Assembly (NCBI RefSeq): GCF_025860405.1
Contig: NZ_CP063785.1
Location: 8,123,390 to 8,187,389, forward strand
Length of the DNA stretch: 64,000 bases
DNA from: Tolypothrix sp. PCC 7712
Lineage (GTDB): Bacteria > Cyanobacteriota > Cyanobacteriia > Cyanobacteriales > Nostocaceae
Reading direction: 5' to 3'
The position numbers were made by a program, and so were the translations under genes. Below, in pieces: positions 1 through 7,771 of the stretch (positions are counted from its first letter, which is position 1; each line of letters begins with the position of its first letter). The notes below the pieces were generated by a model that saw nothing but the letters and a program-made list of their open reading frames with translations, ran no database searches and had not been told where the DNA came from.

Positions 1-1344
1 TGTCAGCAAGGAAAACGAGTTATTAGACTAAAGTCAGGCGATCCGTTTATTTTTGGGCGCTGTACGGCGGAAATTGAAGCTTTGAAAGCTGCTGGCTGTG
101 CATTTGCAGTAGTACCAGGAATTTCTTCGGCTTTAGCTGCACCTTTACTTACAGCTATTCCTCTGACAGATCCAGTTTTAAGCCGTTGCTTTGCCGTTTT
201 GACAGCCCATGAACCAGAGGCTTTAGATTGGGAAGCACTGTCACGGCTGGAAACCTTAGTGATATTGATGGGTGGACAGCATCTTGCAGAGATTGTACAT
301 CGCCTGATTAAGCAAGGGCGATCGCGTCTGACACCAATTGCAATTATTCGTTGGGCTGGTACTCCCAACCAACAAATTTGGGTAGCCCAACTGGGTAATA
401 TTCTCGAACAGACGGCTGGCTTATCTCTTTCGCCTGTGGTGATAGTAATTGGTGAGGTGGTGGGGCTACGCAATTACTTACAACCTGAGACAATATCTTC
501 AGAGAATTTAACTTTAGCCCAAACTTTTAGCCCTTCTACTATGTCAGGCAACTCTCAGCTCCCTCTTTGTGGTAAAACAATTTTAGTCACCCGTGCAGTT
601 GGACAGTCAAGCCAATTTTGCGATCGCCTCACAGCTGTAGGTGCTACTGTAATTGAAATGCCTACTTTAGAAATTGGCCCCCCTTCGAGTTGGGAAGCTT
701 TGGATAGTGCGATCGCTAATTTACCTCAATTCGACTGGTTAATTCTCACCTCTACCAATGGAGTAGACTACTTTTTTGATAGATTAACCGCACAGGGCAA
801 AGATGCACGTACTTTAGCCAATACTAAAATTGCTGTCGTTGGCGAAAAGACTGCCCAAAGTCTCAAACAACGAGGTTTACAACCCGATTTTATTCCCCCT
901 AATTTTGTTGCAGATTCTTTAGTAGAAAACTTCCCAGAGAATCTAGCGGGGAAAAAGGTGTTATTTCCTAGAGTGGAAAGCGGCGGTAGAGAAGTTTTAG
1001 TGAAGGAATTAACTGCTAAGAATGCAGAAGTCATAGAAGTTGCAGCATATCAGTCTTGCTGTCCTAGTACTATTCCCCAAGCTGCCGAATTAGCTCTGCA
1101 AAATCACTCAGTAGATATAATTACTTTTGCCAGTTCTAAAACTGTACAGTTTTTCTGCCAACTAATTAGTAGTAGATTTACCAATCACTTGGATATCTTA
1201 GCAGAAGTCTGTATTGCTTCCATTGGCCCCCAAACCTCCAAAACTTGTCATTCTTTAATTGGACGCGTAGATGTAGAAGCCGAAGAATATACTTTAGATG
1301 GCTTAACTCAAGCTTTAATTAATTGGGCGAAAAATAGGGATTAG
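1..1344 (+). CDS. cobA-hemD: Uroporphyrinogen-III C-methyltransferase / uroporphyrinogen-III synthase fusion, 5'-truncated by window edge
   Basis: The frame is open from base 1, so the true start lies upstream; 447 residues are visible. Residues 1 to about 160 are the C-terminal part of a SUMT/CobA methyltransferase: the family motif VIRLKSGDPFIFGR is at about residues 7-20, followed by VVPGISSALAAP. After a linker, residues about 185-447 match uroporphyrinogen-III synthase (HemD), starting at GKTILVTRAVGQ, with LILTSTNGVDYFF and a C-terminal TFASSKTVQFF segment. Known family roles: HemD closes hydroxymethylbilane to uroporphyrinogen III, and CobA methylates that product twice to precorrin-2, the entry to sirohaem and cobalamin. 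The fusion would couple consecutive steps in the cytosol. The next gene on the same strand is coaE, after 121 bases of heptamer repeats. Confidence 0.9.
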   Translation, partial: CQQGKRVIRLKSGDPFIFGRCTAEIEALKAAGCAFAVVPGISSALAAPLLTAIPLTDPVLSRCFAVLTAHEPEALDWEALSRLETLVILMGGQHLAEIVHRLIKQGRSRLTPIAIIRWAGTPNQQIWVAQLGNILEQTAGLSLSPVVIVIGEVVGLRNYLQPETISSENLTLAQTFSPSTMSGNSQLPLCGKTILVTRAVGQSSQFCDRLTAVGATVIEMPTLEIGPPSSWEALDSAIANLPQFDWLILTSTNGVDYFFDRLTAQGKDARTLANTKIAVVGEKTAQSLKQRGLQPDFIPPNFVADSLVENFPENLAGKKVLFPRVESGGREVLVKELTAKNAEVIEVAAYQSCCPSTIPQAAELALQNHSVDIITFASSKTVQFFCQLISSRFTNHLDILAEVCIASIGPQTSKTCHSLIGRVDVEAEEYTLDGLTQALINWAKNRD

Positions 1345-1357
1345 GGATTGGGGACTA

Positions 1358-1385
1358 GGTAATCGGTAATTGGTAATTGGTAATG
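1358..1385. repeat. Short heptamer array (GGTAATT-type)
   Basis: Four consecutive heptamers (GGTAATC, GGTAATT twice, GGTAATG) lie just after the cobA-hemD stop. This is the STRR type of tandem heptamer seen in heterocystous cyanobacteria. Confidence 0.75.
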
Positions 1386-1465
1386 GGAAGATATAGAATA
1401 CCAATCCTAAACACCAAACACCAAACCACACGATAAAGCGACAAGACAACACGAATAAATGACAA

Positions 1466-2062
1466 ATGAACAAACGGATTATTGGACTAACTGGAGGTAT
1501 TGCTACAGGTAAAAGTACTGTCGCTAATTACTTAGCTAGTGCTTACAATCTACCGATATTAGATGCAGATATTTATGCTAGAGATGCGGTGTCTGTAGGT
1601 TCACCGATTCTGAGTGCGATCGCTCAACGTTATGGCTCAGAGATTTTACTACCAGATGGTAACTTAAACCGCCAAAAGTTAGGCGAAATTATTTTTCATC
1701 TTTCAGAGGAACGCCATTGGGTAGAGAGTTTGATTCATCCGTATGTAGGCGATCGCTTCCTCCAAGAAATTGCGGAATCCTCGGCACCAACAATAGTATT
1801 AGTCATACCTCTGTTGTTTGAAGCGAACATGACTAATTTAGTGACAGAAATTTGGGTAGTGTATTGTTCCGAATCACAGCAGATGCAAAGATTAATACAA
1901 AGAAATCACTTAAACAAGGAACAGGCACAAGCTAGAATACTTAGCCAAATGCCCATTAAAGAAAAAATGGCTACAGCAGATTATGTATTAAATAACTCAT
2001 TTTCCGTAGAATCATTACTTAAGCACGTAGACGAGGCACTGAAAGCAAATAGCTCCAAATAG
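1466..2062 (+). CDS. coaE: Dephospho-CoA kinase
   Basis: 198 residues, the usual CoaE length. It catalyses the last step of coenzyme A synthesis, ATP-dependent phosphorylation of the 3'-hydroxyl of dephospho-CoA. The N-terminus carries a P-loop, GGIATGKST, at residues 10-18, followed by the family motif LDADIYARDAV. A lid-region RNHLNKEQAQARILSQMP stretch (family form Q-x-x-R-i-x-x-Q) lies in the C-terminal third and VLNNS near the end. The ATG at 1466 is used; an upstream ATG at 1459 is out of frame. No clear Shine-Dalgarno is visible. It is probably transcribed separately from cobA-hemD. Confidence 0.93.
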   Translation: MNKRIIGLTGGIATGKSTVANYLASAYNLPILDADIYARDAVSVGSPILSAIAQRYGSEILLPDGNLNRQKLGEIIFHLSEERHWVESLIHPYVGDRFLQEIAESSAPTIVLVIPLLFEANMTNLVTEIWVVYCSESQQMQRLIQRNHLNKEQAQARILSQMPIKEKMATADYVLNNSFSVESLLKHVDEALKANSSK

Positions 2063-2710
2063 AAGATTTTTGTTGCTTAAAATACATGCGATCGCTAGTG
2101 GCAAAATATTCGATACTGGTAGATTAATTAATAGACCAATATTCCACATAAAAAACTTCAATATCAATCAAATCTACACAATATCTTCGTAATTTTACAG
2201 TAGACGGCGAGATTACTCTTAATGTAGACTATTTATTAAGAGCGCATTCTATATTGAGGGTAGATAATTAGCTAGTTACAGATTGGATACTTCTGGTTTC
2301 TATGAACTATGGAGCTTTAGTATCACAAATAGTGTAAATTGTAACAAGTTAAAATATATGCCCTAATTTACTTTTGAGAAAAATAATTCTAAATAATAGT
2401 ATAGAATTATTTTTACCTGGTTAAAAAAATGCTAATTGTTTTTTAGTTTACATTTTTATAGGGTGCAGATAAAACTTGGGTTAGATATTCCTTAGCTGAA
2501 TTAAAGGTTAAGGTTTATCCAAAAAAATAAGCAAGACTAACTAAACTATATGGGGTAATTGCTGCCCTTATAGGATATTGTTTTGTTTGTAATTCAATAA
2601 ATTTCAAGGTTATTCCCTAATTAGATTTCATACACAATCTTCTCTCGGCTTAGTGTTCTAAAACCTTGTTACGACCCTCGTTATCAAAGTAACCTTGCGG
2701 AGAACTCACT
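2063..2710. other. AT-rich intergenic region, 648 bases, with a terminator-like inverted repeat
   Basis: No convincing coding frame. It holds one HIP1 octamer near 2088 and a perfect 13-bp inverted repeat (2379-2391 with 2402-2414, 10-base loop) flanked by A/T runs. The last 60 bases form the leader of the next gene, with GGAG about 10 bases before its ATG. Confidence 0.6.
2379..2414. terminator. Bidirectional terminator-like hairpin
   Basis: A 13-bp perfect stem (AAAAATAATTCTA with its complement), 10-base loop, and a T-run on the plus-strand side. It is weak because the stem is almost all A/T. It lies about 315 bases after coaE and could end that transcript. Confidence 0.35.
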
Positions 2711-3037
2711 ATGTCTCTTATTAAAACAGGTCTTAATTTCAGCTTCAGTTTAGTAAGTGGGTTCTTACCAATGCTTGTTATATTAAATGAATCAAAACAA
2801 AAGCATAAAATACATGATTATAGCCAATTAGTCCGTGGTAGAGACTATGTCTTTGATCAATTACACGGAGGCTTAGGTGGTTACATGACTGGTACAGGAA
2901 AAGGTATTAAACCCAGCGATTACATTCTGGTACAGTCTGGCTGTCAACCTTATCAATATCAAGTTGAAGAAATTGATTATTACTCAAATCCATCTGATAT
3001 GTGGATAGCTTTAGTGAAGCAAGTCAAATTGGACTGA
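2711..3037 (+). CDS. Hypothetical protein, 108 residues
   Basis: Family not recognised. The first 27 residues are hydrophobic (INLSFSLVSG-like, running to FLPMLVILNES) without a clear signal-peptidase site, so they may be a weak membrane anchor. The remainder is polar and rich in Tyr, Gly and Asp, with an RGRDYVFDQLHGGLGGYMTG stretch and a single Cys in QSGCQPYQYQ. The ATG at 2711 has GGAG about 10 bases upstream. It sits alone, flanked by long non-coding DNA upstream and a strong hairpin 38 bases downstream. That looks like a self-contained single-gene transcription unit, which supports it being real. Confidence 0.6.
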   Translation: MSLIKTGLNFSFSLVSGFLPMLVILNESKQKHKIHDYSQLVRGRDYVFDQLHGGLGGYMTGTGKGIKPSDYILVQSGCQPYQYQVEEIDYYSNPSDMWIALVKQVKLD

Positions 3038-3074
3038 AATTTGAGTAAACTCAGAATTTTTTATAAAAGCAGTA

Positions 3075-3105
3075 GATAGCCGAATTATTTCATAATTCGG
3101 CTATC
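3075..3105 (+). terminator. Rho-independent-type terminator hairpin
   Basis: A perfect 14-bp stem (3075-3088 with 3092-3105) with a 3-base loop, followed by TTATT. It is 38 bases past the 2711-3037 stop and also lies at the 3' end of the convergent gene 3124-4524, so it may serve both strands. Confidence 0.7.
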
Positions 3106-3123
3106 TTATTAGTTATGCATCAT

Positions 3124-4524
3124 TTATTCAAGATTTACGAGAAAGTGTGCAATTAAGGTATTCCTTTCATAGGAAAGTAAATAAAGATGCAATAAATTGG
3201 GGTTATCTTTATCCAGATGCATAATTGAACCATCAACCCCTAATTGATGATGATTAATCCATCTATTTTGAGAATCTACCAAAAAGCTAAAGAAGGGACT
3301 TTCATCTGGATGATTATTTTGTAAATCTTCGTAGCTTTGGAAAAATGGAGGTAAGCTGATACCCAATGGCATAGATAAGCCTTTGGTATAATCCGATATT
3401 GCCAACTTTGGCAAATCTTTGAAGTTCACACCGCCAATCAACAATCTATTTTTTTCACCTGTCTTCGTATCGCTAAATAGTAACTCGATTTCTTGTAAAG
3501 TTGATTGGCTATTAATTGGCTTAATATTCCGCAATGTTGCTTTTTCAAATTTACCGATTCTCCAGTACTGGGTATTCCAAGGTTGTTCTGGCTGATAAAA
3601 TCCTGGGGTACGAAAAGTTGCAAATTGAATTTCTTGCTGATTGCTATAAAAATCTCTCCAAGTGGTGAGGTTTTTTGTCAGCGTGGTGCGTACTTTTCTG
3701 CTCTGTTCTCCCGATGATATTATCTTTTCATCCAGAGGGAAATTAGTTAAAGCTAACTTTTCATTAATTACATTTCTGAGTAGATTATTCTTAATAATTG
3801 CACCGCTTGGTTCTTGCCAATGTTCTAATCTCCACCAATAATCCCAATAAGAAATTTTATTGGCATTTTCAAATATATTTTTATAATGCCCTATGGGAAA
3901 ATCAAACCAACCTTGATAGTAAAGAGTTTTATTGCTATCTTCTTTAGTGAAAAGGGCAATTTCCCAAAAACCAGCATTTAAGCAATTGTTAGTTAAGGCA
4001 ATTTCAGTGAGATTTTGTTGTTCAAAACCATCACCACCGATGATTTCGATATTTTCTGAATTAGCAGGAAAAGTTACCTGTTGTCGGTTCCATTCACGCT
4101 CAATCAAAGTAATTAATGCTAAATCTTTATCTTTTTTGAGCCATTCTGGGGTCTTGGGTACTAAGAGTTTTAGGTCAATATTTTTAATGACTATTTTTGC
4201 TGTGGTTTTGTTGTTTGGTTCTAGTACAAAATCGAAGTGAGTATCATCTCTCTTGATAATAGTTAACTTGCGGTTAGAATATCTTTGATAGTTTTTGCTC
4301 AATAATGCTGGATTTCCTGGATACTCAGCGTTAGATAATTCTTGGAGTTTGGCTACCATTTTATTGGCAACTTTATATCTGTTGTAAAACCAGAAACTAC
4401 CCAAACTGATGCCAGCCAACAATAAAATTAAGCTAGTAAATACTCTTTTTTTTGTAACTCTTAAACTTAATCTGCTCAGTAGGGGAATACTGGCATTGCT
4501 TTGCGTCTTGGAAGCGTTATCCAC
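3124..4524 (-). CDS. Membrane-anchored hypothetical protein, 466 residues
   Basis: Family not recognised. Residues about 30-48 (SLILLLAGISLGSFWFYN) form one transmembrane segment after a short basic N-terminus, giving a type II anchor with about 415 residues outside the membrane. The outer part is rich in Trp and Tyr (WFDFPIGHYK, SYWDYWWRLEHW, YQPEQPWNTQYWRIG), as in extracytoplasmic beta-rich folds. No catalytic motif is apparent. The start is GTG at 4524; AGAGG lies 9 bases upstream, and no ATG is better placed. Neighbours do not suggest a function: tldD lies upstream on the same strand, 348 bases away. Confidence 0.7.
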   Translation of the reverse strand: MDNASKTQSNASIPLLSRLSLRVTKKRVFTSLILLLAGISLGSFWFYNRYKVANKMVAKLQELSNAEYPGNPALLSKNYQRYSNRKLTIIKRDDTHFDFVLEPNNKTTAKIVIKNIDLKLLVPKTPEWLKKDKDLALITLIEREWNRQQVTFPANSENIEIIGGDGFEQQNLTEIALTNNCLNAGFWEIALFTKEDSNKTLYYQGWFDFPIGHYKNIFENANKISYWDYWWRLEHWQEPSGAIIKNNLLRNVINEKLALTNFPLDEKIISSGEQSRKVRTTLTKNLTTWRDFYSNQQEIQFATFRTPGFYQPEQPWNTQYWRIGKFEKATLRNIKPINSQSTLQEIELLFSDTKTGEKNRLLIGGVNFKDLPKLAISDYTKGLSMPLGISLPPFFQSYEDLQNNHPDESPFFSFLVDSQNRWINHHQLGVDGSIMHLDKDNPNLLHLYLLSYERNTLIAHFLVNLE

Positions 4525-4872
4525 AATTAAATACCTCTCACGCTAAATGCTGTTTAACAACAGAACAAAAGCGTTTTGATTGTAGAATTCCCCTCTGTTA
4601 GTTGATGCCAATCAAAACTCAACAGGATTTACGCAAAGCATGACCAATGTCAAAAAATTTCCATGAATACTATGTCATGAAAATTATGCAAACCGTTCTG
4701 AATAGTGAGAACAGCTAAAAATAAAATGTGTTTACCCTATGCTTAAAAGCATAGCTTAGAGCTTGCTAATTGGTGCAGGTAAATATGCCTTTAATTCGTA
4801 ATTTTTAATTCGTAATTCGTAATTAAAATTCTATGTTTCAAACTGAATTATTAATTACAAATTATGAATTTT
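4525..4872. other. Intergenic region, 348 bases, with heptamer repeats
   Basis: Contains a small hairpin (CTATGCTT/AAGCATAG around 4738-4755) and TTCGTAA-type heptamers at about 4794-4826, just downstream of tldD on its strand. No gene is seen. Confidence 0.55.
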
Positions 4873-6267
4873 TTAAGCTTCGCCTCCAACTACTACATCT
4901 CGAATTCGTAGACTTGGGCCACCACAACCTACAGGTAAACCATTTTGTCCACCTTTACCACAACCTCCAGATTCATCCCAGTAAAAGTCATCACCAATGG
5001 CTTCAATATCAGCTAAAGTTTGGAAAACATTTCCTGAAAGTGTGACATCACGCACAGGTTCAGCAATTTTGCCATTTCTAATCATCCATGCTTCACCAGC
5101 ACTAAAGGTAAACATTTCACCATTTGTCATGCCACCTAGCCAATTACGGGCATATACTCCTTCTTTAATATGGCTAAATAAGTCTACAACTGGTGTTGTA
5201 CCCCGTTCAATCCATGTGTTTGTCATCCGCACAATGGGCATAAAATGATAGTTGAGACAACGTGCATTGCCTGTAGGTGGTTCCTCTAATTTGCCTGCGG
5301 TTTCACGAGAATGTAATCTTCCTACCAAAAATCCATCTTTAATGAGTTGGGTGGTGGTGGCTGGTGTACCTTCATCATCGTAAAAATAACTACCACGATG
5401 TCCTGGAGGCGCAGCACCATCAAAAATTTGTAGTTCTTCTGGGCCAAATCGCCGTCCGATTGTCATGACTTCCAATAAATCGGGGTTTTCGTAAGCCATG
5501 TCTGCTTCCGAAAGATGCCCGAAAGCTTCATGAACAAACAAACCAGTTAATATGGGGTCAATAACCACAGTATAAGTATTGCCCTTAACTGACTGTAGAG
5601 ATAAAGCTGCGATCGCTCTTTCGGCTGCATTTTTAACTTGTGCGTCTAAATGAGTTAAGTCTTCATAGCCTTTGCGAGAACCAGTAGTTTCTCTTCCTGT
5701 TTGTACAGTTTCGCCGTTTCTTGCAGTGGCGGCGAAGCGCATTTCCATATCCACCCAAGATTGCTCAATAAATGTTCCCTCTGAGGTAGCCAGGATGATT
5801 TTTTGGGAACTATCACCGTAGCGTACCGAAGTAGTACTAATCCGGGGATCAACGCTTTTGAGTAACTCAGAATAGCGATCGCACAATTCTTTTTTCTGAA
5901 TCAGAGAAATTTTGCGCGGGTCTGTCCCGGTTAAGGGTAGACTGCATATTGCTTGTATCGGTTCAATGGGGGCTAGTATGGTTTCTTCATCTCCCACCAT
6001 GCGTGCAGCTGCGATCGCTTCTTCAATCCGTGCTGTAATTGTCGAAAGCTGATTAAAGCAGCTTAGACCCCACCCACCTTTATAACAAGCGCGAATATGT
6101 CCACCAATGGAGATACCCTCGCTTAGTGTTTCTACTTTATCACCACGCAATAAGATGTCTGTACCTTCTGCTTCTTCCAGGCGGATCATCAAATAATCTA
6201 CTTGAGATGAGTAGCGGGCGATTAGGTCAGAAAGCAAATTTTGTGCATCAGCAAGTTTAGTCGGCAT
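4873..6267 (-). CDS. tldD: TldD family metalloprotease
   Basis: 464 residues, normal TldD length. The zinc-binding motif of the family, HEAFGH (H-E-x3-H), is at residues 246-251, in the context GLFVHEAFGHLSEAD. Other TldD features are DEGTPATTTQLIKDGFLVG, the NARCLNYHFMPIVRMTN segment and the C-terminal GGCGKGGQNGLPVG glycine-rich end. TldD forms a cytosolic heterodimer with TldE/PmbA that degrades unfolded peptides and matures some modified peptides. PmbA is the non-catalytic partner; its gene is not seen in the window. The ATG at 6267 gives the conserved N-terminus. It appears to be monocistronic. Confidence 0.93.
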   Translation of the reverse strand: MPTKLADAQNLLSDLIARYSSQVDYLMIRLEEAEGTDILLRGDKVETLSEGISIGGHIRACYKGGWGLSCFNQLSTITARIEEAIAAARMVGDEETILAPIEPIQAICSLPLTGTDPRKISLIQKKELCDRYSELLKSVDPRISTTSVRYGDSSQKIILATSEGTFIEQSWVDMEMRFAATARNGETVQTGRETTGSRKGYEDLTHLDAQVKNAAERAIAALSLQSVKGNTYTVVIDPILTGLFVHEAFGHLSEADMAYENPDLLEVMTIGRRFGPEELQIFDGAAPPGHRGSYFYDDEGTPATTTQLIKDGFLVGRLHSRETAGKLEEPPTGNARCLNYHFMPIVRMTNTWIERGTTPVVDLFSHIKEGVYARNWLGGMTNGEMFTFSAGEAWMIRNGKIAEPVRDVTLSGNVFQTLADIEAIGDDFYWDESGGCGKGGQNGLPVGCGGPSLRIRDVVVGGEA

Positions 6268-6414
6268 TTCCAGGTAGTAAGCATGACGAACTGCATTTAT
6301 TTTCTAATTATTCGCGCAATTTCTGCTAGTGAGTTCCAAAATTAGTAGTGGTACAAAATTACAGTCTTGGATGCACAAGATAAGTACTAACGCAGGAGTA
6401 AATGACACACTCAT

Positions 6415-6660
6415 CTATGAAGCTACCTCTATCAACTCTTGGCGATGACTGGTTAATTCAAAGGTGATAGAACCTACATAGTTTTGATGAACAATTTTGT
6501 TGAGAATGATCAGTTCTGGAATTATCTCTCGTAACTTTTGCGTCAGAACTTCAATCGTAGAAGCTTCTGTCACTAATCCAGGCACATCATCACTAGTTGC
6601 AACCCAGACTTGTGCATCTGAGTCCCAAAATGCTTCTACCTTAAATGTGACTTGAGTCAT
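6415..6660 (-). CDS. DUF1902 domain protein
   Basis: About 81 residues from the ATG at 6660 (MTQVTFKVEAFWDSDAQVW...). The sequence fits the DUF1902 family, a small HicB-like fold: VTFKVEAFWDSDAQVWVA, then DDVPGLVTEAST and LREIIPELI. Its function is not established. A longer frame reaches an ATG at 6699, but those extra residues come from sequence at the edge of the mini-transposon at 6699-6900 and do not resemble the family, so I chose 6660. No toxin partner lies beside it. The element occupies the position where its promoter should be. Confidence 0.7.
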   Translation of the reverse strand: MTQVTFKVEAFWDSDAQVWVATSDDVPGLVTEASTIEVLTQKLREIIPELIILNKIVHQNYVGSITFELTSHRQELIEVAS

Positions 6661-6693
6661 CATTGAGTGTTTACAACTTAGTTTCAGTTTAGA

Positions 6694-6698
6694 ACACA
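6694..6698. repeat. Left target-site duplication (ACACA)
   Basis: Five bases identical to 6901-6905 on the other side of the mini-element, as expected for a 5-bp staggered insertion. Confidence 0.75.
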
Positions 6699-6900
6699 TG
6701 TAGCTTAAAAGATAAAGTGACCGTTTTTAAAGCAATAAGTGGCCGCAGAACAGAACCTATGACAGAAGCGTATTTGAGAGAATTGAGTGTGATCGCTTGT
6801 AAAGTATGGCGAAATTAGGGTGACGCAAAAATAAGCATTGCAGGTTTTTAAGGCGGCCACTTTATCCTTTAATTTCGGCCACTTTATCCCTTAAGTGACA
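6699..6900. mobile_element. 202-bp miniature inverted-repeat element, TGT...ACA ends
   Basis: It begins TGT at 6699 and ends ACA at 6900. The two 48-base ends are inverted copies of each other, with about 11 mismatches. Each end carries two tandem copies of a GATAAAGTGGCCG-like motif about 22 bases apart (right end: 6894 to 6852 read on the minus strand). It is flanked by the 5-bp direct repeat ACACA. TGT ends, multiple internal end sites and a 5-bp duplication are the pattern of the TnsB/IS21/Tn552-type DDE transposases. There is no transposase; the centre (about 6750-6850) has no gene. It is a non-autonomous relic or MITE mobilised by an element elsewhere. Confidence 0.8.
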
Positions 6901-6929
6901 ACACAGCTAGCTGTCTGAGCTAACTAGTC

Positions 6930-7352
6930 TCAAACATATTTCTGGGCGACTTTCCAGTAGCGTGAGAAGCGCTTCAGGTCAATATAGCCGTCGTAATCAA
7001 AAAATGGTTCTACCTCTAGCACTTCTATCGCTAAAGACGATTTCACCAACTTGCAGATATCAGTAAAGCGGGGACTGGGACTGGTGACTGTCACAACTAA
7101 ATTGGCATTATGCTCTTGGGCGAAGGTTAAAATTTCTTGAGCAACATTGCCACGGCGAATTTCTACAGGTAACTCTAGCAAGCATTCGTAGATAAAGGTG
7201 AGGCGTTTTAGGCTGAGTTGCCATTCTTCTATTAAATCGTCGTCCCAAACCCAAATAGCTGGCACATCAGGGTATTTTTGCAATGCAGGATTGTAGGGAC
7301 TCAGACAGTCTCCATGCACCCAAACAATTGGTTTGTTTTGATTATTTGGCAT
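6930..7352 (-). CDS. Photolyase N-terminal-domain-like protein, 140 residues
   Basis: The chain reads like the N-terminal alpha/beta (antenna) domain of DNA photolyase/cryptochrome alone. A first beta strand (IVWVHGDCLSPYNPAL) corresponds to the photolyase WFRxDLRxxDNPAL block. Then follow AIWVWDDDLI, SLKRLTFIYECLLELP (the R-x-x-F-L-x-E-x-L-x-x-L helix) and RGNVAQEILTFAQEHNANLV. The FAD-binding helical domain is absent, so it cannot be a photolyase on its own. It may be a stand-alone partner or sensor fragment; function unknown. It is an intact frame with an ATG start and no decay visible. A 19-unit heptamer array lies just upstream. Confidence 0.65.
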   Translation of the reverse strand: MPNNQNKPIVWVHGDCLSPYNPALQKYPDVPAIWVWDDDLIEEWQLSLKRLTFIYECLLELPVEIRRGNVAQEILTFAQEHNANLVVTVTSPSPRFTDICKLVKSSLAIEVLEVEPFFDYDGYIDLKRFSRYWKVAQKYV

Positions 7353-7376
7353 TTGGTATTTGTCAAGATATCAAAC

Positions 7377-7508
7377 GTTGACTGTTGACTGTTGACTGTT
7401 GACTGTTGACTGTTGACTGTTGACTGTTGACTGTTGACTGTTGACTGTTGACTGTTGACTGTTGACTGTTGACTGTTGACTGTTGACTGTTGACTGTTGA
7501 CTGTTGAC
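7377..7508. repeat. Heptamer array (GTTGACT)18 plus 6 bases
   Basis: Eighteen identical consecutive GTTGACT units followed by GTTGAC, 132 bases with no variants. It fills the gap between moaD and the photolyase-like gene. The same heptamer, with variants, recurs inside mfd at 63236-63375. Perfect identity suggests recent expansion by slippage. Confidence 0.95.
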
Positions 7509-7510
7509 CA

Positions 7511-7771
7511 CTAACCGCCGCTAACTGGGGGAATTAATACCACTTCATCACCATTTTGAAGAGGGGTATCTGGTTCCACAAATATAAGATTAATCCCATA
7601 CCGGGTGATGTCTCGAAATTGTTTTAGTTCTGGACGATCGCTAATCAAGCGATCGCATACTGCTTTCACTGGTGTACCGTTGGGAAATTCTAATACTAGT
7701 TCTGATGTCCCATACGCTTCTTGATAAGCAGCAAATAACTTGACGGTTATACTGATTGAAGAATTTGACAT
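7511..7771 (-). CDS. moaD: MoaD/ThiS family sulfur carrier protein (molybdopterin synthase small subunit type)
   Basis: 86 residues with a beta-grasp ubiquitin-like pattern: ITVKLFAAYQEAYG at the N-terminus, LVLEFPNGTPVKAVCDRL, then NGDEVVLIPPVSGG. The C-terminal Gly-Gly is the site adenylated and thiocarboxylated in MoaD/ThiS proteins. MoaD works with MoaE to put the dithiolene sulfurs into molybdopterin. The PPVSGG end favours MoaD over ThiS, but an alternative sulfur-carrier role (as in cyanobacterial copies near threonine synthase) cannot be excluded. No other moa gene is in the window. ATG at 7771. Confidence 0.82.
   Translation of the reverse strand: MSNSSISITVKLFAAYQEAYGTSELVLEFPNGTPVKAVCDRLISDRPELKQFRDITRYGINLIFVEPDTPLQNGDEVVLIPPVSGG

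Noticed and set aside
20-473. Long minus-strand frame opposite cobA-hemD
   Set aside because: A shadow of the real gene; no motif, and codon pattern follows the plus-strand frame.
7377-7508. CRISPR-like array
   Set aside because: Direct heptamers with no spacers and no cas genes; it is a simple tandem repeat.
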